Part shown: piece after piece, positions 1-10,436 of the stretch | Numbering within the stretch: position 1 is the stretch's first letter | Layout of the letters: the number at the start of each line of letters is the position of its first letter | NCBI RefSeq assembly: GCF_003206715.1 | Contig: NZ_PZJU01000006.1 | Span: 1-64,000, forward strand | Reading direction: 5' to 3' | Source: Salinicola peritrichatus | Lineage (GTDB): Bacteria > Pseudomonadota > Gammaproteobacteria > Pseudomonadales > Halomonadaceae | DNA length: 64,000 nucleotides | Program-made: the position numbers and the translations under genes | Notes under the pieces: model-generated | What the model saw: the letters and a program-made list of their open reading frames with translations, nothing else | Told to the model about the DNA's origin: nothing | The model's database searches: none

Positions 1-1
1 C

Positions 2-295
2 GACGTCAACAGCCTCGAGCATCACGCCGCCGACAGCTTGCCGCTCAACGCCATCGGTCGTTGCCGGGTGGAGTTGACCGCCAGCGTACCGCTGGACGAC
101 TACCGAACCAGCCCGGGCACCGGCAGCTTCGTGGTCATCGATCGGTTGACCAACATCACCGTCGGTGCCGGTCTGATCCGAGGGGCGGCAATGGCAACCG
201 CCGGAATTGAACGTCCTTATACGGAAGCGGAAAAAGCACTCAATGCCTATATCCGGGAATTCTACCCGGAGTGGGAATGCCGAAAGATCGGGTGA
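2..295 (+). CDS. cysN: Sulfate adenylyltransferase subunit 1 (CysN), C-terminal part; gene starts before the window
   Basis: The frame is open from the first bases and ends at TGA 293-295. The residues match the C-terminal beta-barrel of CysN (VELTASVPLDDY, then FVVIDRLTN and a GAGLI turn) and end in the short helical tail typical of stand-alone CysN, so no CysC kinase domain is fused. With CysD, CysN makes adenosine 5'-phosphosulfate from ATP and sulfate in the cytoplasm, driven by GTP. A separate cysC lies at 8047-8643, and two sulfotransferase genes follow directly, so the activated sulfate is probably used for polysaccharide sulfation. The TTG at position 38 is internal and not the true start. 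Confidence 0.9.
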   Translation, partial: DVNSLEHHAADSLPLNAIGRCRVELTASVPLDDYRTSPGTGSFVVIDRLTNITVGAGLIRGAAMATAGIERPYTEAEKALNAYIREFYPEWECRKIG

Positions 296-302
296 GGCTG
301 GC

Positions 303-998
303 ATGGCAAAGATTCCGAAATATCGAATGGTGAGTTCGATACTCGTTCCGATCATCGGCCCGGCCAAGAGCGAGAACCTGATCAATCACATCAAGAATCC
401 CTATTCTCGCTGGGAGGATCGACATCAGTGCATCTTCGTTCATGTACCGAAAGCGGCCGGCAAGGCGATCTCCCGATCGCTACTCGACGCGCCCAATGGA
501 ACGGGGCACAACAAGTTGAGGAACTACGAGAGGAATCGAGAGAAGTATAGCGTCTATCGGAAAGTGTCGGTCATCAGGAACCCTTGGGATCGGTTGGTCT
601 CCGCATTTTTCTATTTGCGGAGCCTGGATGCACGGACCAACGGCGGGGCGTTTTTCAAGCGCCACATAGGGCATGACATCGAATTTCAGTCATTCATCCG
701 ACGACTGGAGGATCCTTCCTATCGAGAAAAAATTCTCGAGTGGGAACATTTCACGCCGCAAAAACGCTTCCTGATTCGTCGTGATGGTCAACTCGGTGTC
801 GATTTTATTGCACGCTTCGAGTCGCTTTCTTCCGACTTCGAGACGATGAAGGCGCTCGTTAATCCCGGTGCATCGGATCTTTCTAGAATCAACGCCAGTA
901 AGCGAGAATCCTACGAAAGCTACTACGACGAAAAGCTGAAAGCTATTGTTCAGCATGCTTACTCAGAAGATATCGATACATTCGAATACGAATTCTGA
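303..998 (+). CDS. Sulfotransferase family protein (PAPS-dependent)
   Basis: This 231-aa protein begins 7 bases after the cysN stop. It has the two PAPS-binding signatures of the sulfotransferase superfamily: a 5'-phosphosulfate loop at residues 45-60 (FVHVPKAAGKAISRSL) and a 3'-phosphate motif at 92-104 beginning RNPWDRLVSAFF. The family moves sulfate from PAPS to a hydroxyl or amine, often on a carbohydrate. The position between cysN and capsule genes points to sulfation of the surface polysaccharide; the exact acceptor cannot be told. ATG 303 is chosen because upstream in-frame codons lie inside cysN. The Shine-Dalgarno sequence is weak, suggesting coupling to cysN translation. Confidence 0.8.
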   Translation: MAKIPKYRMVSSILVPIIGPAKSENLINHIKNPYSRWEDRHQCIFVHVPKAAGKAISRSLLDAPNGTGHNKLRNYERNREKYSVYRKVSVIRNPWDRLVSAFFYLRSLDARTNGGAFFKRHIGHDIEFQSFIRRLEDPSYREKILEWEHFTPQKRFLIRRDGQLGVDFIARFESLSSDFETMKALVNPGASDLSRINASKRESYESYYDEKLKAIVQHAYSEDIDTFEYEF

Positions 999-1077
999 AC
1001 TTAGGCCTGGTGCTGAATGGGTCATCGCGCTTCGGTCATAAAACATGGGCCGATGTTTTCGAAATCAATGAGCTGCG

Positions 1078-1830
1078 ATGCTTGTACGACTCATGGAGAG
1101 CGCAATGTTCCAATACGGCAGAACTGTCGTTGCCAAAAGTGGATTGAAGAATTATATCCAACCCGTATATCGTAGTGTCGTTCCGCTGTTGATGAGAGAC
1201 CGGTTGGCGAGAGAGTGTGTCAACCCTTACAGTGAACTGGAGAATGCCAATCAGGTAATTTTTGTTCATATTCCCAAGAATGCCGGGAATGGAGTGGCCA
1301 AGTCGCTATTCGATATGACGCCTAAAGGGCACAACTATTTGTCGCAATATCGTAGTGCCGACCCGCAGAAATACGTTGATTATTTCAGGTTTGCGTTCTC
1401 GAGAAATATCTGGAGTCGTTTTTACTCGGCTTACGCTTATTTGAAAAAGGGCGGGTTCGGCGTTTACGACCAGGAGTTTTCCCGAAAGTACCTGGAGCGT
1501 TACGCTTCTTTCACCGACTTTGTCCATGCCATGGAAGATGACGTTCTAGCTTCCAAGATCATGAGTTGGACGCATTTCATTCCCCAGTCGCGATTTATCC
1601 TCATCGATGGACGCAACGAGCTCGACTTCCTGGGTAGTGTCGAAGACATGTCTGCGAGCATCTCATACATCAGAGAGCGGTTAGGATTGCCCCAACGAGA
1701 TGTTAGCCGAGTCAATGCCAGTGATAGTCGTGACTATCGATACGAATACGATGCACGAAGTGTCGATATCGTAGGTCGGCTCTACGCGGATGATGCGGAA
1801 TTGCTGGGCTATACCTTCCATCCTGAATGA
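1078..1830 (+). CDS. Second sulfotransferase family protein
   Basis: A 250-aa paralogue-like protein with the same architecture: PAPS 5'-loop at residues 62-78 (FVHIPKNAGNGVAKSLF) and a 3'-phosphate motif at about 108-122 (SRNIWSRFYSAYAYL). It differs enough from the gene upstream to suggest a different acceptor position rather than a recent copy. ATG codons also occur in frame at 1093 and 1105; none has a strong ribosome site, so the start is uncertain. Base composition from here to about 2.7 kb looks more AT-rich than the flanking genes, as is common for exchangeable polysaccharide genes. Confidence 0.78.
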   Translation: MLVRLMESAMFQYGRTVVAKSGLKNYIQPVYRSVVPLLMRDRLARECVNPYSELENANQVIFVHIPKNAGNGVAKSLFDMTPKGHNYLSQYRSADPQKYVDYFRFAFSRNIWSRFYSAYAYLKKGGFGVYDQEFSRKYLERYASFTDFVHAMEDDVLASKIMSWTHFIPQSRFILIDGRNELDFLGSVEDMSASISYIRERLGLPQRDVSRVNASDSRDYRYEYDARSVDIVGRLYADDAELLGYTFHPE

Positions 1831-1908
1831 TAAAACTCACCATGGGTGGACGGAAAACATCCTCGTACCTTTGTCGTCCATTGATTCGATAACTGGGATA
1901 AATAAAGC

Positions 1909-3060
1909 TTGGTTGTTAATATTAGGCGATTTTATATAGCGGCGCTAGTCATCCTGGCGGTGGCGATACCCAAGTCGGGAGTTGCGGTTGGCGGCGTGCC
2001 ACTCAATGGCATATATCTCCTGTTGTGTTTATCGTTTCCGCTTTTCTTGGTCAAGTTCGTGGTGGGCGGCAAGACAGTCGGTGGAGGGTATGATGTTTAT
2101 ATGCTTCTCCTGTTGCCATTCTGGATGCTTTTCCTTGCCATAACGTTGATGAACGGTGTTGCCAAGCCTCCGGCATACGTGGGCTATGTGATGTCGCTGA
2201 TCGTGGTGCCGATTTTCTTTTATCTATGGTCAAAGACCCTAGGGCCGGAGCAGCTGCAATATCTGCTTCAGGTGCTGGTGAAATGTATCCGTTTTGCCAT
2301 TGCTTTCGGATTGTTCCTGTTTATGTACAAAATTGCGACGGGGCAATATGTTTCGGTTCCGATGTTGACGACGACTCTGGGTGCCGACAAAACGCTGGAA
2401 GCCAGGATGAATGACAGAGGAGGGATCTTTAAATTCTTCTCGACCTATAACAATGGCAATATCTACGCCGTCTGCATGATCATGTTATTACCGGTGTATA
2501 ACGTTATCGAGCAGAACCGGAAATGGGTTCTGTTGCTCATGCTGACGATCATGTTGACGCTGTCACGCACGGCATGGGCACTATTGATGGCATATTGTGT
2601 ATTCGAGTACCTGCTGTTCAACAAGGCAGTCTCGGTCAAGAAACTGATCGTCATCTGTTCGGCACTCTGTGTCGTCGTGCCGGGCATCATCGGGCTGCTG
2701 GGGATCATGGGGCGCGATGTCAGTTTCCTGTTCGACAGCAATCTCGGTGGCAGAGCGGCCTATCTGGAGTACTTCTACGATGCTGGGCTGATTTCGTTCA
2801 CGCCGCTCTACTGGTCCTACGAGATTCCCTATGTCTCGATTGCGGAATTCGTCGGCTTGATCGGCCTGGTTCCGTTTCTGATGTTCTTCTCCAACATCAT
2901 TCTGGCGCGCAGTCTCTTCGACGTCTCCCGGCCGCTCAGCCGCAGTGCCAGCATCGGCTGCGTGATGTACTGGGTGGCGACATTCTCGGACGCCGCGCTA
3001 ATCCTCGTCCCGACCTTCATCATCTTCTCTCTGCTGGTAATGCTCTCTTTCAGCGAATGA
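1909..3060 (+). CDS. Multi-pass membrane protein, probable polysaccharide polymerase (Wzy/O-antigen ligase-like)
   Basis: A 383-aa, very hydrophobic protein with about ten predicted membrane segments and a longer extracytoplasmic stretch near residues 150-180, the topology of Wzy polymerases and O-antigen ligases. No short signature allows a firm name; these proteins are recognised by topology and by position among glycosyltransferase genes. It would join repeat units at the periplasmic face of the inner membrane. The start used is TTG (1909), the most upstream in-frame start near a purine-rich stretch; another start is possible. It ends 4 bases before the next gene, indicating one operon. 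Confidence 0.6.
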   Translation: MVVNIRRFYIAALVILAVAIPKSGVAVGGVPLNGIYLLLCLSFPLFLVKFVVGGKTVGGGYDVYMLLLLPFWMLFLAITLMNGVAKPPAYVGYVMSLIVVPIFFYLWSKTLGPEQLQYLLQVLVKCIRFAIAFGLFLFMYKIATGQYVSVPMLTTTLGADKTLEARMNDRGGIFKFFSTYNNGNIYAVCMIMLLPVYNVIEQNRKWVLLLMLTIMLTLSRTAWALLMAYCVFEYLLFNKAVSVKKLIVICSALCVVVPGIIGLLGIMGRDVSFLFDSNLGGRAAYLEYFYDAGLISFTPLYWSYEIPYVSIAEFVGLIGLVPFLMFFSNIILARSLFDVSRPLSRSASIGCVMYWVATFSDAALILVPTFIIFSLLVMLSFSE

Positions 3061-3064
3061 TCTC

Positions 3065-4142
3065 ATGAAAATCATGCATGTCTGCGAAACGGTGACGGGT
3101 GGTATCGCCACTTACCTCAACAACATCGTCGCCGAACAGGCGCGGCGTCCCGAAGTGAGCGATGTCTCGGTGGTGCTGCCGGGGGCGCAAGTCGACGAGA
3201 TCAACTTCGGCGATACCGACGGACTCGACGACAAGATTCATATGCTCGAATTTCCCGGCGAGAGCCGAATCCAGCGCCTGCGTCATCTAGCCATGCGCCT
3301 GTCCGGTGCCATCGATGAGGCATCGCCGGACGTCATACACGTCCACAGCACCTTCGCGGGGTTTCTCTGTCGCGCGCTGCCGGTCTCGTATCGTGGCGCC
3401 AAGCTGATCTATCAGCCCCACGGGGTGGCCTTCGACCCGCACCGTATCTCGGGAATCAAGAAACGCGGCATTCAATGGGTCGAGCGGATGCTCTATCAGC
3501 GTACCGATGGCATCGTCGCGATCTCCGAGTACGAGCAGGCGCTGCTGGAACGGGCCGGGATGGGGGACAAGACGCTGTTGATCAAGAACTGCGTGCGCGA
3601 TACCCGCGAGACGATCGGTAGTGAGCGCAAGGAAGACTTCTACCTGTTCATTGGCCGTTTCGATCGCCAGAAGGGGTTCGACCGTCTCTACGACTTCTGG
3701 GACGAGTCGCGGGAGAAGCTCAAGATCGTTGGTGGCAACGTGGTCGATGCCGACGCGAGCTTCGCGCCGCGGGACAACATGGAATTTCTCGGCTGGCTGG
3801 ACAATACCACCCTCGACGGCCTGATCGCCCGCGCCAAGGCGCTGATCGTGCCCAGCCGCTGGGAGGGATTCGGATTGGTGGTGCTCGAGGCCTATCGCAA
3901 TGCCACACCGGTGATCTGCTCCAATCGGGGGGCGTTGCCCGAGCTGGTACGCGAGGGCGATACCGGCTTCGTGTTCGATTTCGACGACTTCGCGGCCTCG
4001 CTCGGACAGGCGATCGAGCGTTTCGAGCAGTGCGACCAGGCAGCCATGGGCAGTCGCTGCCGGACGTGCTACGAGCGGGAGTTCTCGCCGGCGAGCATGA
4101 ACACCGAACTCCTGAAACTCTATCAGCCTAACGGGCGGTGCT

Positions 4143-4150
<8 letters not shown>
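3065..4150 (+). CDS. Glycosyltransferase family 4 (GT-B fold)
   Basis: This 361-aa protein has the GT4 layout: an N-terminal acceptor half starting MKIMHVCETVTGGIATY (the glycine-rich loop), then a donor half with FIGRFDRQKGFD and the nucleotide-sugar motif SRWEGFGLVVLEAY near residues 265-280, including the E-x7-E pair. The family adds a sugar from an NDP-sugar with retention of configuration at the cytoplasmic membrane face. Donor and acceptor are unknown. The gene overlaps the KpsS-like gene by 8 bases, so the two are probably translated together. Confidence 0.85.
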
Positions 4151-6255
<2,105 letters not shown>

Positions 6256-6256
<1 letters not shown>

Positions 6257-6810
6257 TGGCGCGTCCTGACCTGCGCGCGCAAGTCGAACTGGTGCTGTTC
6301 GATGTCGACGGCGTGCTGACCGATGGCACGCTGTTGATCGGCCCCGAGGGCGAGGCGCTCAAGCCGTTCAACGTACGTGACGGCGTCGCCGTCGGCCTGC
6401 TGCGCCAACATGGCATCAAGAGCGGCGTGCTGTCGGCCAAGTCGAGCCAGCCGCTGATCACCCGGGCGAGCCAGCTTGGCATGGATGTGATCAAGATCGG
6501 TTTCAACCGCAAGCTCGAGGCGATCGAGCAGATTGCCGAGGAGTGGGGCATCGCCGCCGAGCGCATTGGCTTCGTCGGCGACGACATCATCGACATCCCG
6601 GTAATGCGGCGGGTAGGCGTTTCCTACGCGCCGGCCGACGCCCACCCGCTGGTGCTCGAGACCGCCGACCGCATCACCCGGGCTCCCGGCGGCCGCGGCG
6701 TGGCCCGCGAGGTCGCCGAGGATCTGCTGGCGGCGAAAGGCCTCGGCCAGGCCGAGATGTATGCCCATATGCTGGAGGACGAGGACGCCATGCGTCGTCT
6801 CGTCCAGTGA
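6256..6810 (+). CDS. kdsC: 3-deoxy-D-manno-octulosonate-8-phosphate phosphatase
   Basis: A 184-aa HAD-superfamily phosphatase without a cap domain, the KdsC type. It carries HAD motif I as FDVDGVLTDG (nucleophile Asp and general-acid Asp), a motif II Ser in the GVLSAKSS loop, and motif III/IV in GDDIIDIPVM. It removes phosphate from Kdo 8-phosphate to give Kdo. Translation is coupled to kdsA through a TGATG overlap. The C-terminal tail ends in an acidic MLEDEDAM stretch. Confidence 0.95.
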
Positions 6811-7077
6811 TCTGAAGTTGCTGTAACCCCAAGTCGCCGGCCCGCTGGCTGCCGGCCTCGACGAACCTCTTCGGCCGAAGGCGTTCGTTCCCTGCGGTTC
6901 CTCATCCCGGGGCTGTAACTGCCCTGAACACCTGCCACCGGATTCGGTCCCGACCGTTTCCGGCCCTGGCGGTGTCCGCTCGTCAGCGTTGCACACCGAT
7001 ACCGGCCAAGGCTGCTAACGCCGGCGCAGAGATCGCGCCTCGCGTGTCGGCAGGTCCGCAGACCAATGGAGGGAATC

Positions 7078-8010
7078 ATGAATCTGAAATATCTCGAAAC
7101 CGCCCGGCAGGTCTTCGTCAAGGAAGCCGAGTCGCTGCTGGACGTCTCCAAGAAGCTCGACAACGATCTGGTCACCGCCGTGGATGCGATTCTCAGCACC
7201 CCGGGCCGCGTGATCATCTGCGGCATGGGCAAGTCCGGCATCGTCGGGCGCAAGATCGCCGCCACCATGGCCAGCACCGGCACGCCCAGTTTCTTCATGC
7301 ACCCGGGCGAGGCCTACCACGGCGACCTGGGCATGGTGACCGAGCATGACGTCTTCCTGGCGATCTCCAATTCCGGCGAGACCGAGGAAGTGGTCAAGCT
7401 GATCCCGTTTTTGAAGGATAACGGCAACTACCTGGTGGGCATGACCGGTAATGCCGATTCCACCCTGGCGCGAGCCTCCCATAGCCACCTCGACATCGGC
7501 GTGATCGAAGAGGCCTGCCCGTTGCAACTGGCGCCGACCTCGTCGACCACGGCGACGCTGGCGATGGGCGATGCGCTGGCGGTGACACTGATGAAGGCGC
7601 GGGACTTCCAGCCGGAGAACTTTGCGCGTTTCCATCCCGGCGGCTCGCTCGGGCGCCGTCTGCTCAGCCGCGTCGAGCATGAGATGCGCAGCGACAATCT
7701 GCCGGTGGTGAGTGCCGACGCCGAGGTGCTGGATGTGATCCAGGCGATGTCCCGGGGCCAGTTGGGGATGGCGGTGGTCCAGCACAACGATAGTTGGGGG
7801 ATCATCACCGACGGTGACCTGCGTCGAGCGGTCGAAAAGTACGGCGAGTACGTGTTCTCCAAGAAGGCCTACGACTTCATGACGCCGCAAGCGACTCGTA
7901 TCGCGCCGACGGCTCGGGTGGAGGACGCGCTGACGCTGATGGATTCGAAGCAGATCAATGCGTTGCTGGTATTCGAGAAGGACCAGCTGGTCGGCGTATT
8001 CAAGAAATGA
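7078..8010 (+). CDS. kdsD: Arabinose-5-phosphate isomerase (KdsD/KpsF family)
   Basis: This 310-aa protein has an N-terminal SIS sugar-isomerase domain (CGMGKSGIVGRKIAATMAS near residues 46-64; the SNSGETEE loop; PTSSTTATLAMGDALA) and two C-terminal CBS domains. It converts ribulose 5-phosphate to arabinose 5-phosphate, the first step to Kdo. It ends at VGVFKK, about ten residues before the usual family C-terminus, so the last CBS helix looks clipped. ATG 7078 is chosen over 7066 because GGAGG lies five bases upstream. The 267 bases between kdsC and this gene hold only a short GCCGGC hairpin that I can see. Confidence 0.93.
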   Translation: MNLKYLETARQVFVKEAESLLDVSKKLDNDLVTAVDAILSTPGRVIICGMGKSGIVGRKIAATMASTGTPSFFMHPGEAYHGDLGMVTEHDVFLAISNSGETEEVVKLIPFLKDNGNYLVGMTGNADSTLARASHSHLDIGVIEEACPLQLAPTSSTTATLAMGDALAVTLMKARDFQPENFARFHPGGSLGRRLLSRVEHEMRSDNLPVVSADAEVLDVIQAMSRGQLGMAVVQHNDSWGIITDGDLRRAVEKYGEYVFSKKAYDFMTPQATRIAPTARVEDALTLMDSKQINALLVFEKDQLVGVFKK

Positions 8011-8046
8011 TCCGCAAGCCGGAATTTGACGAACGAGAGATGACGC

Positions 8047-8643
8047 ATGAGTGACAACACCGTTTGGCATGCCCACAGAATCTGCCGCCATCATCGCGAA
8101 AACCTCAACGGACAGCGGTCCTGCCTGTTGTGGTTCACCGGTCTGAGTGGTTCCGGCAAGTCGACGATTGCCGGACTGGTCGAAGAGCGGCTGCATGCGC
8201 TGGGCAAGCTGACCTATCTGCTCGACGGCGACAACGTGCGCAAGGGGATGAACGGCGATCTCGGTTTCTCCGACGCGGATCGTATCGAGAACATTCGTCG
8301 GATCGGGGAGATGTCGAAGTTGTTCGTCGACGCCGGTCTGATCACGCTCTCGGCGTTCATTTCGCCGTTCCGCTCCGAGCGGGCGGCGGTGCGCGAATTG
8401 ATGAAAGAGGGCGATTTCATCGAGGTGTTCATCGATGCGCCACTGGATACCTGCGAGACCCGCGATCCCAAGGGGCTTTACCAGCGCGCGCGCAACGGTG
8501 AGATCAAGAACTTCACCGGTATCGACTCGCCCTACGAAGTTCCCGAATCCGCCGAACTCCATCTCGTCAACGATGGCAGCGCAACGCCTGCCGAGGTAGC
8601 CGGGGCGGTGGTGGAGTATCTGCGGGAGCGCAAGTTCATTTAG
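8047..8643 (+). CDS. cysC: Adenylylsulfate kinase
   Basis: A 198-aa APS kinase with P-loop GLSGSGKST at residues 32-40, the DGDNVR motif, the RIGEMSKLF helix and the SPFRSER segment. It phosphorylates APS to PAPS, the sulfate donor for sulfotransferases. Together with the cysN end at the left edge and two sulfotransferases, it completes PAPS supply inside the capsule locus. It lies 36 bases after kdsD with a GAGAG ribosome site. Confidence 0.95.
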   Translation: MSDNTVWHAHRICRHHRENLNGQRSCLLWFTGLSGSGKSTIAGLVEERLHALGKLTYLLDGDNVRKGMNGDLGFSDADRIENIRRIGEMSKLFVDAGLITLSAFISPFRSERAAVRELMKEGDFIEVFIDAPLDTCETRDPKGLYQRARNGEIKNFTGIDSPYEVPESAELHLVNDGSATPAEVAGAVVEYLRERKFI

Positions 8644-8723
8644 GTCTGTTGCCCTAGGTTTCGCCGGTTCCTTGATTCGTCAATGCAGGAAAGGATTACC
8701 AGGATGGTGACGGGAGAACGAAT

Positions 8724-10085
8724 ATGAAAAGTCTGAATCCGGTAAGACGCTTGGCGCCCGTGATCGATGTGATGGCGATTTTGTTGGCTGGCATCCTGGC
8801 CAACGAGATCCGCTTCCAGACTTCGACGCTCGACAATGCCAATGCGCTGGTGCTGATCGTGATGGCTCTCGCTGTGGTGCTGATCAATCTTTTCGGTGGC
8901 GGCTACAGCAAGTGGCGTTCGACACGCCTGCGTAGCCGTATCTATCGACTGATATGGGTGTGGACGGCAGTATTCGCCGTCATCGCCTCGCTGTTGTATC
9001 TGTTCAAGATTTCCGAGAGCGTGTCACGGCAGTGGCTGGTGTTCACCTTCGTGCTGTCGTTCTGCCTGGTCTGTGCTTCTCGGGCGATGCTGATGATGCT
9101 GGCGCTCTACCACAACTCGAGCATCAAGAATCGGCGCAAGGTCTTCCTGGTCGGCCCGGAAGAGAACCTGCTGGACGTGGCACGCTCCCTGCGCCAGCAC
9201 CAGGAGCAGGGGTATGCCATCGCGGGTGTCTGCCGTGCACGGGTCGTGCGGGCGGAAAAGGCACCGCGCAATCTGGCCAAACGGGTAGAGAACTCCGGCG
9301 CCGACGAGGTCTGGATCTGCCTGCCGGTCTCCGAGGGTGCGCATGTGAAGGCGATCATGTACAACCTGCGCCACCTGCCGCTGGAAATCCGCTTCATTCC
9401 GCATTTCGCGGACATTCCGCTGCTCAATCACCGGGTCAGTCATATCGCCGGCAACCATGCCATCGACCTGAGCGTGAGTCCGATTTCCGGCAGTGCGCTG
9501 TGGATCAAGCGGCTGGAGGACATCATCATCGGCGGTTTGATCCTGTTGCTGATTTCGCCGGTCTGTGTGGCCTGCGCCATTGCGGTGAAGCTGTCCTCGC
9601 CGGGGCCGGTGTTGTTCAAGCAGTTGCGTACCGGCGTCAATGGTCACGACGTGCAGGTCTACAAGTTCCGTTCGATGAAGGTGCATCAGGAGGAGGACGG
9701 CAAGGTTTCCCAGGCGACGCGCCGCGACCCGCGCATCACACGGGTGGGGGCTTTCCTGCGCCGGACCTCGCTGGATGAGCTGCCGCAGTTCATCAACGTG
9801 CTGCAGGGGCAGATGTCGATCGTCGGCCCGCGCCCCCATGCACTGGCCCACAACGAGTACTACAAGGATCTGGTGGAGTCCTACATGCAGCGCCACATGG
9901 TCAAGCCGGGCATCACCGGCTGGGCCCAGGTCTGCGGCTTCCGTGGCGAAACCGATACCCTGGAAAAAATGCAGCGCCGCGTGGAGCATGATCTCTGGTA
10001 CATCAACAACTGGTCGCTGATGCTGGACCTGAAGATCATCTTCCTGACGGTATTCAAGGGCTTTACCGGCAATAACGCCTATTGA
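8724..10085 (+). CDS. Undecaprenyl-phosphate sugar phosphotransferase (WcaJ/WbaP type)
   Basis: This 453-aa initiating transferase has four or five N-terminal membrane segments, a central nucleotide-binding-like domain (near 130-250), and a C-terminal bacterial sugar transferase domain from about 265. The latter shows the membrane hairpin, YKFRSMKVH, the RRTSLDELPQFINVLQG motif and GPRPHALAH. It loads the first sugar-1-phosphate, usually glucose or galactose, onto undecaprenyl phosphate. That chemistry belongs to Wzy-dependent polymers, which contrasts with the KpsS/Kdo genes upstream. ATG 8724 has GGGAG upstream. Confidence 0.9.
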   Translation: MKSLNPVRRLAPVIDVMAILLAGILANEIRFQTSTLDNANALVLIVMALAVVLINLFGGGYSKWRSTRLRSRIYRLIWVWTAVFAVIASLLYLFKISESVSRQWLVFTFVLSFCLVCASRAMLMMLALYHNSSIKNRRKVFLVGPEENLLDVARSLRQHQEQGYAIAGVCRARVVRAEKAPRNLAKRVENSGADEVWICLPVSEGAHVKAIMYNLRHLPLEIRFIPHFADIPLLNHRVSHIAGNHAIDLSVSPISGSALWIKRLEDIIIGGLILLLISPVCVACAIAVKLSSPGPVLFKQLRTGVNGHDVQVYKFRSMKVHQEEDGKVSQATRRDPRITRVGAFLRRTSLDELPQFINVLQGQMSIVGPRPHALAHNEYYKDLVESYMQRHMVKPGITGWAQVCGFRGETDTLEKMQRRVEHDLWYINNWSLMLDLKIIFLTVFKGFTGNNAY

Positions 10086-10166
10086 CCGGCCGCCGTTGCC
10101 GTATCGTCGATCTTGCCCCGTCATCTCGGGGCGTTTTCCGTTGAAACTATTATCAGGAGCCCTTCG

Positions 10167-10349
10167 ATGTCGATCTCGCGACGCGATTTCTTGCTGGGTT
10201 TGGGAAGTTGCACGCTGCTGCTGGCGTTACCGGCCTGGAGCCTGCCGGCAGCGGCAAGAGCCCAACCCCAGGGCGCCGGCAAGGCTGATGCAACACCGGC
10301 GGCCGGTGTCAGACTCACCAGCGAGGCGAACGTGATCGTGCTGCGCTGA
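10167..10349 (+). CDS. Small protein with a Tat-type signal peptide
   Basis: A 60-aa ORF after the sugar transferase. It begins with a near-perfect twin-arginine signal (SRRDFLLGLG, then a leucine-rich hydrophobic stretch and an Ala-rich cleavage region) and leaves only about 30 residues of mature peptide. GGAG lies seven bases before ATG 10167. I do not recognise the mature part. It may be the 5' remnant of a longer exported protein, or a genuine small exported peptide. Confidence 0.5.
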   Translation: MSISRRDFLLGLGSCTLLLALPAWSLPAAARAQPQGAGKADATPAAGVRLTSEANVIVLR

Positions 10350-10436
10350 TTCCCGCTTCAATCCCAACATTCCTGCCTTCCCGACTTCCTTCTTGAAAAG
10401 CCGTACGTCGCACTGGCGGACGGCTCGCCACGCCGA

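Noticed and set aside
7015-8562. Minus-strand ORF of 515 aa opposite kdsD and cysC
   Set aside because: Spans two well-identified plus-strand genes and their gap; composition is typical of a complement frame.
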